Positions 24,112 through 32,325 of a stretch of DNA of 64,000 bases are shown here, in pieces (positions within the stretch are counted from its first letter, which is position 1; each line of letters starts with the position of its first letter). The notes under the pieces are model-generated. The model was not told the DNA's origin. It was given only the letters and a program-made list of their open reading frames with translations, and did not search any database. Origin of the DNA: Paenibacillus ginsengarvi. GTDB lineage: Bacteria; Bacillota; Bacilli; Paenibacillales; NBRC-103111. Both the position numbers and the translations under genes were made by a program. The stretch is taken from positions 186,001 through 250,000 of the forward strand of contig NZ_RBAH01000001.1 in the NCBI RefSeq assembly GCF_003626695.1, in the 5' to 3' direction.

Positions 24112-26877
24112 TTATTTCGCTTCCGCTGCCGCCATCTGCTTCAGCTCGAACAAAAAATTCATCGCCTGAAGCGGCGTCATATTGATCAAATCGGCGGTTT
24201 GCAGCCGCTGGCTCAGCTTCTCGGCGGCCAGCTCCGCCTTCGACTTCCCTTTCGCCGCCGACTTGCCCGGCCGCTCGCCCTCTCCGAACAAGCTAAGCTG
24301 CACGAGCGGCGACTCCTTGACCATCTCCGGCGCAAAAGTTTCCTCGCGAACAGGCACGGCCTCCGCTTCTTCGGCGCCGCCAACTTCGGAAGCAGCCGCT
24401 GCTGGGATCGCCGCCGGAGGCTGCGTCGTCTCCTCCCTAGTCCGCTCGCGGCCCGCTGCGGCTTCGTCTGCGGATTGCAAAACGGCGGAAGCCGTCTCGA
24501 ACCGGCTCAGCAGCTCGTACGCCCGGTCTATGATCGTATCCGGCAGTCCGGCGATGCGGGCACAGTAGACGCCGTAGCTCGTGCTGGCTGCGCCTCGGAT
24601 CATTTTGCGCAAAAACGTCACGTCGCCATCGCTCTCTTTGACCGCCATGCAATGATTGCGGAGCCCTGGCTCCGTCTCCTCCAGATGAGCCAGCTCGTGG
24701 AAGTGCGTCGAGACGAGCGTTTTGCAGCCGACCCGGTCGTGCAAAAACTCGATAACCGCCTGCGCGATCGCCATGCCTTCGCTTGTCGACGTGCCCCGGC
24801 CGAGCTCGTCGATAATAACGAGGCTGCGTTCCGTCGCTTTTGCCGTCATTGTCTGGATGTCCATCATCTCGACCATGAATGTGCTTTGTCCGCCTACCAG
24901 ATCGTCCGCCGCGCCGATCCGCGTAAAGATGCGGTCCACGATCGGAATCGTAGCCTCTTCCGCAGGCACGAAGCTGCCGATTTGCGCCATAATGCTAAGC
25001 ATCGCAACCTGGCGCATATACGTGCTTTTGCCCGCCATATTCGGTCCGGTGATGAGCAGCACGCGCCCGTCGTCCCGGGCCATATCCGTATCGTTGGCGA
25101 TAAACGAGCCGCCCTCCAAAATCGCCTCCACGACCGGATGACGCCCTTCCTTGACGACGAGATCGTAGCCGTCGGTTATAACCGGCCGCCGGTACCGATA
25201 CGTCGCCCCGACTGTCGCGAACGATTGCAGCACGTCAGCCGCCGCCACCGTTTCGGCCAGGAGCTGAAGCCGCTTCACCTCCGCAGCCAGCTTGTCCCTG
25301 ATCTGCATAAACAGCTCGTATTCGATGTCGACCATCTTTTCCTCGGCTTCGAGAATGAGCGCTTCCTTCTCCTTCAGCTCGGGGGTGACGAAACGCTCCG
25401 CGTTCGCCAGCGTCTGTTTCCGTTCGTACCGGTGCTCGGGCAGCGACGACAAATTGCTGCGGGTGACCTCGATATAATAGCCGAACACTTTATTGTAGCC
25501 GATCTTCAGCGATTTAATCCCGGTTGTTTCCTTCTCCCGCCGCTCCAGCTCCGCGATCCACATCTTGCCGTTCGCGCTGGCTTCCCGCAACTGATCGAGA
25601 TGCGCTTGGTAGCCCTGCTTGATCAAGCCGCCTTCCTTGACCGAAACGGGGGGCTCGTCCGCTATCGCCTCTTCGATCCAGGCGCGGATATCGTCGCAAT
25701 CGTCCATCGTATCGGCAAGCTCTTGCAGCGTTGACGAACCGGATTCGGCGCATATTTGCTTAATAAACGGAATTTGCATCAGCGACAGCTTTAGCGCGAC
25801 CAGATCGCGGCCGTTCGCATTCCCGTACGAAATGCGCCCTACGAGGCGCTGAAGATCGTATACGTCCTTGAGCTGTTGACGCAGCTCCTCGCGCACGATA
25901 AGCCGGTTGTACAAGCAATCGACAGCCTCGAGCCGTTTCTCGATGTCGGCGCGGTTTGTCAGCGGCTTGTCGATCCACCGCCGCAGCAATCTTCCGCCCA
26001 TCGACGTGACCGTGCGGTCAAGCAGCCACAGCAGCGAGCCTTTTTTCGTCCGTTCCCGGACCGTTTCCGTCAGCTCCAGATTGCGCCGCGTGAACGGGTC
26101 CATCGTCATATGCTGCCTGCGTTCGTAGTTTTCGATACGGGTGATGTGGGTGAGCGCCCGCTTCTGGGTTTCGCTCAAGTACGAAAGCAGCAGGGCGACG
26201 CATTCCGCACAAACAGGCGAAGTTTCCCGAAGCTGCTCCTGCGGAAACTGGGAGCTGAGGAGCTTCTCGTCCTTCCGCTGCCAGTCCGTAAGCAGCATGC
26301 CTTGCAGCCATCCGGCCATCGACGCGCGCAGCTCGCCCAGCACTCCGGGCTGGCCAATCAGCTCGGACGGGCTGTATACGTTGATTTCGTCCATCAACTG
26401 TTCCAGAGTGGACTCCGTAGCCGTTACGAACAGCTCGCCCGTCGATAAGTCGCAAGCAGCCAGTCCATACTGGTCCTTGGACGAGCTGACGCATACGAGG
26501 AAGTTATTTTTCGTCTCCGGCGCCATCTTGCCGTCCATGACGGTGCCCGGCGTTACGATCCGCACGATCTCGCGCCTCACGACCCCCTTGGCTTCCGAAG
26601 GGTCCTCCACCTGCTCGCAGATGGCTACCTTAAATCCTTTTTCGACCAGTCGATTCATATAAGCTTCTGCAGAATGATAAGGGACGCCGCACATCGGAAT
26701 ACGTTCCTCCATGCCGCCTTCACGCCCGGTTAACGTAATTTCCAGCACCTGCGCCGCCTGAATCGCGTCGTCAAAAAACATTTCATAAAAATCGCCCAAA
26801 CGGAAAAACAGTATGGCGTCCTCCGCCTGAGCCTTGATCGACAAATATTGCTCGATCATCGGCGTATATTTGCTCAT
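24112..26877 (-). CDS. mutS: DNA mismatch repair protein MutS
   Basis: 921 residues from ATG 26877 (GGGGGATGG is the ribosome site; an ATG six bases earlier is too close to it). The mismatch-binding domain has the Phe-x-Glu motif in LGDFYEMFFDDA. The ATPase has Walker A GPNMAGKSTYMRQ, Walker B in VIIDELGRGTST and the STHFHEL switch. MutS finds mismatches and recruits MutL. An alanine-, proline- and glutamate-rich segment of about 50 residues near 810-860 is longer than in B. subtilis. It starts the run of DNA repair genes and has a candidate -10 element at 26924-26929. Confidence 0.97.
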   Translation of the reverse strand: MSKYTPMIEQYLSIKAQAEDAILFFRLGDFYEMFFDDAIQAAQVLEITLTGREGGMEERIPMCGVPYHSAEAYMNRLVEKGFKVAICEQVEDPSEAKGVVRREIVRIVTPGTVMDGKMAPETKNNFLVCVSSSKDQYGLAACDLSTGELFVTATESTLEQLMDEINVYSPSELIGQPGVLGELRASMAGWLQGMLLTDWQRKDEKLLSSQFPQEQLRETSPVCAECVALLLSYLSETQKRALTHITRIENYERRQHMTMDPFTRRNLELTETVRERTKKGSLLWLLDRTVTSMGGRLLRRWIDKPLTNRADIEKRLEAVDCLYNRLIVREELRQQLKDVYDLQRLVGRISYGNANGRDLVALKLSLMQIPFIKQICAESGSSTLQELADTMDDCDDIRAWIEEAIADEPPVSVKEGGLIKQGYQAHLDQLREASANGKMWIAELERREKETTGIKSLKIGYNKVFGYYIEVTRSNLSSLPEHRYERKQTLANAERFVTPELKEKEALILEAEEKMVDIEYELFMQIRDKLAAEVKRLQLLAETVAAADVLQSFATVGATYRYRRPVITDGYDLVVKEGRHPVVEAILEGGSFIANDTDMARDDGRVLLITGPNMAGKSTYMRQVAMLSIMAQIGSFVPAEEATIPIVDRIFTRIGAADDLVGGQSTFMVEMMDIQTMTAKATERSLVIIDELGRGTSTSEGMAIAQAVIEFLHDRVGCKTLVSTHFHELAHLEETEPGLRNHCMAVKESDGDVTFLRKMIRGAASTSYGVYCARIAGLPDTIIDRAYELLSRFETASAVLQSADEAAAGRERTREETTQPPAAIPAAAASEVGGAEEAEAVPVREETFAPEMVKESPLVQLSLFGEGERPGKSAAKGKSKAELAAEKLSQRLQTADLINMTPLQAMNFLFELKQMAAAEAK

Positions 26878-26923
26878 GTCCATCCCCCAACCGAAAATCG
26901 TGGTTCAACTGCGTGTAACCTTC

Positions 26924-26929
26924 ATTATA
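26924..26929 (-). promoter_or_regulatory. -10 element of mutS
   Basis: On the minus strand TATAAT lies about 47 bases before the mutS start. No clear -35 hexamer is found 17 bases upstream of it. Confidence 0.45.
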
Positions 26930-27034
26930 ACATAAAACGTGCCGCTCACCTTGTCCTGCATCGAACCGATTCGGAAGGCCGGACAAACGGACGAACGAAC
27001 GCAGATTCCCCTGCCCAAACAAGCCTGCTGCTGG

Positions 27035-27040
27035 TATACT
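27035..27040 (+). promoter_or_regulatory. Candidate extended -10 of the sialidase-like gene
   Basis: TGGTATACT gives a TGn-TATACT extended -10 about 104 bases before the ATG at 27144. No good -35 is visible, as can be the case with extended -10 promoters. Confidence 0.35.
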
Positions 27041-27073
27041 GTGGAAGAAACCAGTGCATTCGGCGCGACGAAA

Positions 27074-27087
27074 TGTTATCGATAACA
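27074..27087 (+). promoter_or_regulatory. LacI/CcpA-type palindromic operator
   Basis: A perfect 14-base palindrome TGTTATCGATAACA. It differs at one base from the catabolite responsive element consensus TGWAANCGNTNWCA, and also fits LacI-family operators in general. It lies between the putative promoter and the sialidase-like gene, where a bound repressor would block transcription. Confidence 0.55.
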
Positions 27088-27143
27088 CCAAATGATGCGG
27101 CGTATGCCGGGAAGTCCTGCATTTCGATCATGGAGGAGTCCGC

Positions 27144-28226
27144 ATGTTATATTATAAGCCTGTCAAGCCTACAGATGCCGAGCATACAATCGTGTACCGC
27201 AAAAACGACGAGTTCTGCTCCTGGCCGTTTAATGCCGGGATGTGGAAGCTGTCGGACCAACACGTCCTCGTCGGGTTTATGAACATCGCCTGCAACTATT
27301 CCGTACCGGGACAACTGAACCACGACCGCGTGGAAACGTACGGCCGCATCGCAGCCGCGCGAACGCTCGACGGAGGACGGACCTGGTCGGAGGCGGCCGA
27401 TATCGAGGACAATTACCATCTGGCCGAGCCGCTGCTGTACGGGCCGGCGCGAAAAATAGCCGAAGGGGCGGACTTTTCGGATCCGAACGTGCTGCTCGCA
27501 TGCTGGAGTACGCCGAATTCGGGCAGCGATAAAGCGAAAGCCTGGATCAAGCTGTCCCGCGACGGCGGAGCCGTATGGGGGGAAGCCGTGCTGTTGCCGG
27601 GCTGCGGCATTCCCCGCTACCAAGGGCGCCCCTCCTATATCGTACGGCCGGATGGCGTCATTTTATTGTTTTTGACGGCGAAGCCGAAAACGAATCCGCA
27701 TGACCGGCCTGTCGTCTTCGCCTCGTTCGACAGCGGCGTAAACTGGTCCTTGATCTCGCTTATGCCGGCAAGTCATGAATACCGGATGATCTGCCCCTCG
27801 CCCGTCCTGCTTCCAAGCGGTACGATCCTAGCGGCCGTTCGATGCAAGCCGGATATGATCGCCGCCTGGAACGAGCTGTACGCTTCCGAGGACGGGGGCC
27901 GGACGTGGCGCTTCGTCTCGCGGATCAACGATCATGGCGACGTCGTTGACTTGAAGCTGCTGAGTGACGGCAGACTGCTTGCCGTTTACGGATACCGGCG
28001 CCCTCCGTTTGGCATTCGCGCCGCATGCAGCGAAGATGGCGGACGGACATGGGGACCGGAGCTTATTTTGCGCGACGACGGCGGCAGCAAAGATCTCGGC
28101 TACCCGAGGGCCGTCGAAACAACGCCCGGCGAGGTGCTCGCCGCTTACTATTTCAATGAAGCTAATGATCCGAACGGCTATGACGGAGGCATCAGACATA
28201 TTGCGGCTACCCGCTTCAAGCCGTGA
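27144..28226 (+). CDS. Sialidase-like BNR/Asp-box repeat protein
   Basis: 360 residues with five Asp-box repeats (S/T-x-D-x-G-x-T-W) at about 74, 138, 194, 248 and 296. They form a six-bladed propeller of sialidase type: TLDGGRTW, SRDGGAVW, SFDSGVNW, SEDGGRTW, SEDGGRTW. The arginine triad cannot be confirmed by eye. There is no signal peptide, so it acts inside the cell or is not a classical secreted sialidase. The ATG follows GGAGGAGTCCGC. It stands alone on the plus strand, between mutS and the amidoligase, and so interrupts the usual cotE-mutS order. A palindrome at 27074-27087 suggests carbon-source control. Confidence 0.8.
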   Translation: MLYYKPVKPTDAEHTIVYRKNDEFCSWPFNAGMWKLSDQHVLVGFMNIACNYSVPGQLNHDRVETYGRIAAARTLDGGRTWSEAADIEDNYHLAEPLLYGPARKIAEGADFSDPNVLLACWSTPNSGSDKAKAWIKLSRDGGAVWGEAVLLPGCGIPRYQGRPSYIVRPDGVILLFLTAKPKTNPHDRPVVFASFDSGVNWSLISLMPASHEYRMICPSPVLLPSGTILAAVRCKPDMIAAWNELYASEDGGRTWRFVSRINDHGDVVDLKLLSDGRLLAVYGYRRPPFGIRAACSEDGGRTWGPELILRDDGGSKDLGYPRAVETTPGEVLAAYYFNEANDPNGYDGGIRHIAATRFKP

Positions 28227-28262
28227 GCAGCTTCCCCAGCTGACGGGTCGAACGGAGCGCGA

Positions 28263-29597
28263 TCATACGTCCGCAGGCACCGGGATTTTCCACCCGGCCC
28301 GAATGTCGCGGCTTTCGTCCCAGCTCTGTCCGCTTGCTATCATCGCAAGCAGCGGCTCCAGAGCAGGCTCATACTCCGTATACTCCGGCAGCCGGCGAAT
28401 GTCGTCCAGCAGCGGCAGAACAACTGCGCGAAGTCCGGCTTTATCGCCCGCAAAGTATTGCCTGAGGACGGCAGCCCGATGCAGCGGTCTTGCCCGCAAG
28501 CTTTTGTAGCGTTTCGCGATCAGCGCCGCCAGGGCGATCGCGCCTTTCGCCACCTTTGGCGAAACAAGCCAGCTGGGCAAGGTCCGGTATTCGAAGCCGC
28601 CGTGCGGCTGACGGCGGAAGTCGCCGGGAATGCCGTAGCGGGGGCGTCGTGAAGCCGCCCGGCTGTCCTCGATTAGGATTAACGGCAGAGCCAGATAGTT
28701 GTCGAACGCCCGGAGCAGCTCCGCCCGGAGCGGGGTTCCGCTTATGTGAATATGACCGCCAAGCGCGAACCCTTTGGCCGGCATTCCTCCGGCGAGCCAC
28801 TTCACTCCGGGCGAGTCCGGGATAAGCTCGGACGCAGCCAGAAGCGCCCGGCGAACATGGATGACGAGCTGCAACGGGTCGGCGCTTGGCACCGGGCGCA
28901 GCTCAGCTAACGGATAATGCACCTTGCCGGCGATACGGACGAGGTCGCAGCCGGCAAGCCCGGCTCTCGGCAAATAGACGGAAGCCGGTACGACCTTGCC
29001 GTCCGCATTGGTCAGCAGAAACTCGGGGTCAGCCCCCAGCAGGACCGGAGGCTTCCAGGCATCCCCGCTATCGGCCGCTTCCAGCCTGCGATACCGCTCC
29101 AGCGCCTCCGCCATCCGCTGCGCCTGCGCCGCATCCAAGGCTGCATCCGGCTGAAGCGCAAGCAGCACGGGTTTCTCTCCCGAACGAATACCGATATCTA
29201 CGATTCCGTAATCGAAGCCGGTTATGTACAAAATGCGCAGGGCGGCCTTCCTCGCTCTTCTAAGCTTCGGGTCATCCGTCTTGTCGTCCGCCTCAACCAG
29301 ACTCCACTGCTCGCCGCCGTCACAATCGGTACGGACCGGCGTGTACAGCGAACCGCTCCGCGCATGACGCGCCGTATAAACGCAATTGGCCGCCGATTTG
29401 TATGTAAGCAACACCTCGAAGTGAAACAAGAAAAACCGGTAACGATGGGTGATGACCCGATCGTCCCCGGTTCCCGTTAGCTCCGCATAGCCGAGCAGAC
29501 GGGCCTCCTCGTGTCCAAGCCCCATCCGGCCCTCACGGCCGTCCCGCACCGAGGCGTTTAAGCCGAGCCGCTTGGCCTGCTCATGTAAAGGGTCCAC
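28263..29597 (-). CDS. Putative amidoligase, phiEco32-like COOH-NH2 ligase type 2
   Basis: 444 residues from GTG 29597 (AAGGAGG 8 bases before it; frames reaching further up would cross the cotE terminator and cotE itself). Landmarks: GADPEFLL at 188, the acid/arginine motif LAELRP near 222, GGHIHISG near 281, YGIPGDFR near 321 and EYRTLPSWLVSP near 336. These match the glutamine-synthetase-like COOH-NH2 ligase type 2 family, predicted to join a carboxylate to an amine with ATP. The first 150 residues are not recognised, though residues 118-150 faintly resemble the end of an ATP-grasp fold. It sits directly after cotE, so a spore-coat substrate is a tempting inference. Confidence 0.75.
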   Translation of the reverse strand: MDPLHEQAKRLGLNASVRDGREGRMGLGHEEARLLGYAELTGTGDDRVITHRYRFFLFHFEVLLTYKSAANCVYTARHARSGSLYTPVRTDCDGGEQWSLVEADDKTDDPKLRRARKAALRILYITGFDYGIVDIGIRSGEKPVLLALQPDAALDAAQAQRMAEALERYRRLEAADSGDAWKPPVLLGADPEFLLTNADGKVVPASVYLPRAGLAGCDLVRIAGKVHYPLAELRPVPSADPLQLVIHVRRALLAASELIPDSPGVKWLAGGMPAKGFALGGHIHISGTPLRAELLRAFDNYLALPLILIEDSRAASRRPRYGIPGDFRRQPHGGFEYRTLPSWLVSPKVAKGAIALAALIAKRYKSLRARPLHRAAVLRQYFAGDKAGLRAVVLPLLDDIRRLPEYTEYEPALEPLLAMIASGQSWDESRDIRAGWKIPVPADV

Positions 29598-29632
29598 CCG
29601 GGCCGCCTCCTTTCCTCCGATAGCGCCGCTAA

Positions 29633-29658
29633 ACAAAAAAGAGGGCGAATGCCCCCTG
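29633..29658 (-). terminator. Terminator of cotE
   Basis: On the minus strand AGGGGGC pairs with GCCCTCT around ATTC, followed by TTTTTT. It separates cotE from the amidoligase gene, though read-through is possible. Confidence 0.8.
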
Positions 29659-29697
29659 ACGAAATGCACAGCTCCGACATAGTATATACAGTAAGTA

Positions 29698-30264
29698 TTA
29701 ATCCACTTCGTCGTCGAGCAGATCCGGGTCCAGATCCTCGAATTCGGTATCGCCGTTATCGTCGAAGTCGGTATCCTTCTCGAGATCGTCGCAGCCCCCT
29801 GCACATACGAGAACGCACACTTTCGTCTCGGCGACCAACTCAACCTGGAATTCCCGCTCCACTCGAATAACAACACCTCCCCCAGTGGACGAAACATTCG
29901 CTTCCACACAGTTCGGGTCCTGCGTTGCGACCGCAGACACCTCAACCGTGGAGGCTCTATGTTTCGAATCGAGATACGACAGCGGGACCAGTTCTACATA
30001 AGATACTGTCTCTTTTGCTACGTCTGTGCTCTTGTTTTTGTCGTAAGAATACCAAATGTTGATATCGTAAGTACCTACCACTTCGACTCCGTCGTTCGAT
30101 TTGACAGCTTCATATTCATGGTTAATGACCCAAGCACCAAGAATACTGGACGGCGAGTGTGGCGGAGTTACGGTATGCGTCACTTGAGAAAACTTACGAC
30201 CCTTGCCGCATACAGCTTTCGTGATGATTTCTCTGCAATGCGTATCTCTATGTGATGTCGACAT
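29698..30264 (-). CDS. cotE: Outer spore coat morphogenetic protein CotE
   Basis: 188 residues from ATG 30264 with GGAGGAGG 8 bases upstream. CREIITKAVCGKGRKFSQ near residue 10, SSILGAWVINHEYEAVK near 39, TYDINIWYSYDKNKST near 65 and REFQVELVAETKVCV near 137 match CotE throughout. The last 30 residues are almost wholly Asp/Glu, as in B. subtilis, where the acidic tail binds outer coat proteins. CotE is made in the mother cell and organises the outer coat. More cysteines than usual are seen (residues 10, 19, 119, 150, 154, 158), possibly for cross-links. A sigma-E-like promoter lies upstream. Confidence 0.96.
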   Translation of the reverse strand: MSTSHRDTHCREIITKAVCGKGRKFSQVTHTVTPPHSPSSILGAWVINHEYEAVKSNDGVEVVGTYDINIWYSYDKNKSTDVAKETVSYVELVPLSYLDSKHRASTVEVSAVATQDPNCVEANVSSTGGGVVIRVEREFQVELVAETKVCVLVCAGGCDDLEKDTDFDDNGDTEFEDLDPDLLDDEVD

Positions 30265-30299
30265 CCTGCAAACCTCCTCCATGACAATCATTCAATTAA

Positions 30300-30307
30300 A
30301 GTGTATG
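30300..30307 (-). promoter_or_regulatory. Sigma-E-like -10 element of cotE
   Basis: On the minus strand CATACACT lies 36 bases before the cotE ATG and fits the sigma-E -10 consensus CATACANT. CAACATT, 13 bases further up, is a partial match to the -35. B. subtilis cotE uses sigma-E, which supports the reading. Confidence 0.5.
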
Positions 30308-30557
30308 CAGGACATAGGCGAATGTTGATTAATTGGATGCAGACGAATATAAATAATTCGGAAAACCCTGATATAATCGGTATTCCGCGTTTGATGCAAG
30401 CTCATGAAACCAGTGGTGGTATAGGCTTCGCGGCCAATCACCGGATTCCAACTCTTTCTTTTTGCAAACCAAAAAGCAGCGAGGTACTCCTCCCTGCCAC
30501 CTTCATTTATAGTTCTTTTGCAATAAATATGATTGTTCCCGCCGGAACCCGGACTTT
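30308..30557. other. AT-rich intergenic stretch upstream of cotE
   Basis: 250 bases of lower GC than the flanks. Open frames exist on both strands but have no convincing ribosome site, so I call no gene. GTTCC/GGAAC is a short stem at about 30538-30549, too weak for a terminator of the histidine kinase gene. Confidence 0.4.
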
Positions 30558-31619
30558 TTAAGATTGGTGGCGTACAGGCAAGCGGACGGTCATAACCGCT
30601 CCGCGCTCGCTTCCGTTCGCAGCCGTGATGGTCCCGCCGTGCATTTCGACGATTTTGCGGCTAATGGAGAGCCCGAGTCCGCTTCCGCCTCCCTTTCGGG
30701 TCCTCGACGGGTCTGCTTTATAAAACCTATCGAACACACGGGCGATACTTTCCTCGGGGATGCCTGCGCCGGAATCCTCAAAGGTAACGACCGCTTCGTC
30801 CGTAGTCTTAAGGAGCGTTACGAGGATGGTACCATTCTCCGGTGTAAACTTAACCGCATTATGAAGCAGATTGGTCCATACCTGTTCAAGCAGGTCCGCA
30901 TCCGCCTGAGCCTGTACAGGCTCCAGCTGTGCGCTAAGCTCCAAATTTTTCGCAGCCCACTGTGGCTCCGCGGCCAAAATGACACGCTGCAACTGCTTGT
31001 CCAGCCTTAGGTCGACAGGATTGAAGGGATGCTTGTCGGAATCGAGCGAAGCCAGCTTCAGCATGTTGTCGGACAGCCGGGACAGACGAACGCTCTCCTG
31101 CTCGATAATGTCCAAATAATGGACCCGCTGCTCGTAAGAAAGATCGCCTTCCTTCAACACGCGGGCGAATCCGCCGATCGAGGTCAGAGGGGACTGAATT
31201 TCATGCGAGACGCTGGATATAAACTCCTGCCGCATCACTTCTATTTTTTCCAAATCGGCCGCCATATCGTTGATTCCTCGGACCAAAAAGCTCATTTGGC
31301 CATCATTCCACTCCCCCTCCAGCGGGATTTTTACCCTAAAGTCTCCTTTGGCGATCCGGCGGAGGGCGTCCATGATCGATTGCAGAAACGCATCCCGTCT
31401 TTTCCGCGTAAAGAGAGAAATCAGCATCATCGTAAAACCGAACAACAAGAAGCCGAGTCCGGACGTGATCAGATGATCGAGCAGAGGCGCAGGCTCCCAG
31501 GGAATCACTTCCATTAAATAGAAGGCCCCGATCCAGCAAACAGTCAGCCATGAAAACACGCCTATAAATAGCAGGCAGCTGATCAGGATCAATTTGAGCT
31601 TCGGGGAAAGCCGCTTCAT
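30558..31619 (-). CDS. Sensor histidine kinase of the ABC-2 exporter operon
   Basis: 353 residues from ATG 31619 (GGAGGAAAAAGG just before). Two membrane helices lie in the first 80 residues with a very short extracellular loop, then a HAMP linker. The HisKA block is SSVSHEIQSPLTS (phosphorylated histidine, with Q in place of the common R/L), and the ATPase has LLHNAVKFTPENG and GSGLGLSISRKI. A short external loop is typical of kinases that sense the membrane or act with an ABC transporter. The ATG overlaps the regulator stop by four bases. Probable inducers are antibiotics or envelope stress (inference). Confidence 0.9.
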   Translation of the reverse strand: MKRLSPKLKLILISCLLFIGVFSWLTVCWIGAFYLMEVIPWEPAPLLDHLITSGLGFLLFGFTMMLISLFTRKRRDAFLQSIMDALRRIAKGDFRVKIPLEGEWNDGQMSFLVRGINDMAADLEKIEVMRQEFISSVSHEIQSPLTSIGGFARVLKEGDLSYEQRVHYLDIIEQESVRLSRLSDNMLKLASLDSDKHPFNPVDLRLDKQLQRVILAAEPQWAAKNLELSAQLEPVQAQADADLLEQVWTNLLHNAVKFTPENGTILVTLLKTTDEAVVTFEDSGAGIPEESIARVFDRFYKADPSRTRKGGGSGLGLSISRKIVEMHGGTITAANGSERGAVMTVRLPVRHQS

Positions 31620-32290
31620 CCTTTTTCCTCCAAACGGTATCCGAGCCCGCGAATCGTCCGTATTTCCAAACGATCCGCTTCCGCGAGCCTTTCCCGGAGC
31701 CTCTTGATATGAACGTCGACCGTGCGCTCGTCGCCTTCGTAGTCGAAGCCCCATATTTGCTCGATCAGAGCGTCGCGCGTCAGCGTTTTCCCCGGGTAGC
31801 TGGCGAGAAGAAACAGCAGCTCGAATTCCTTGAGCGGCAGCGTTACGTTTTCGCCTCCAATCCGGCATTCGAACGTTTTCCGGTCCAGCTCAAGACCGCC
31901 GATCCGGATTTGCTGAGAAGCGGCGATCCGGTAACGCTTAAGCAGCGCCTTCACGCGGGCGATCAGCTCCAGGGGCTCAAACGGCTTTACGAGATAATCG
32001 TCCGTTCCGAGCTCGAAGCCTTTTACTTTATGCACCGTTTCTCCTTTGGCGGTAAGCATGAGAACCGGCAGATCCGGGTAATCGTCCGCAAGATTCCTGC
32101 ACAGTTCCCAGCCGTCCATCTCCGGCATCATAATATCGAGGATGACAAGATCCGCGCGTTTGCGGGAAAGCTCGTTCAACGCTTCCCGACCGTTTCCGGC
32201 TTCTTCGGTCGAGAACCCTTCCTTGCGCAGGAGGTGGGTGACAAGCTCGCGGATATGGCTGTCGTCATCGACGACTAAAATATACGGCAT
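31616..32290 (-). CDS. OmpR-type response regulator
   Basis: 224 residues from ATG 32290. The receiver domain has DDD at residues 8-10, the phosphoacceptor aspartate in LDIMMPEMDGWE and the lysine in LVKPF. The winged helix contains LKEFELLFLLASYPGKTLTRD and TVDVHIKRLRERL. It is coupled to the kinase gene by ATGA and follows the ABC permease by 35 bases, so exporter and control system are one operon. It likely controls this operon itself, but no operator was identified. Confidence 0.92.
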   Translation of the reverse strand: MPYILVVDDDSHIRELVTHLLRKEGFSTEEAGNGREALNELSRKRADLVILDIMMPEMDGWELCRNLADDYPDLPVLMLTAKGETVHKVKGFELGTDDYLVKPFEPLELIARVKALLKRYRIAASQQIRIGGLELDRKTFECRIGGENVTLPLKEFELLFLLASYPGKTLTRDALIEQIWGFDYEGDERTVDVHIKRLRERLAEADRLEIRTIRGLGYRLEEKG

Positions 32291-32325
32291 CACGATCCCG
32301 CCTTCAAAATCGGTTATGGTTGAGT

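Noticed and set aside
24199-25734. Long open frame on the plus strand of 511 codons
   Set aside because: Lies wholly antisense to mutS, is rich in Arg, His, Leu and has no ribosome site; it is a shadow of GC-rich coding sequence.
29598-29945. Upstream extension of the amidoligase to 560 codons
   Set aside because: Would cross the cotE terminator and overlap cotE by 248 bases; GTG 29597 has a strong ribosome site.
30301-30561. Plus-strand frame of 86 codons upstream of cotE
   Set aside because: Partly protein-like but no convincing ribosome site or family; kept only as a curiosity in the findings.
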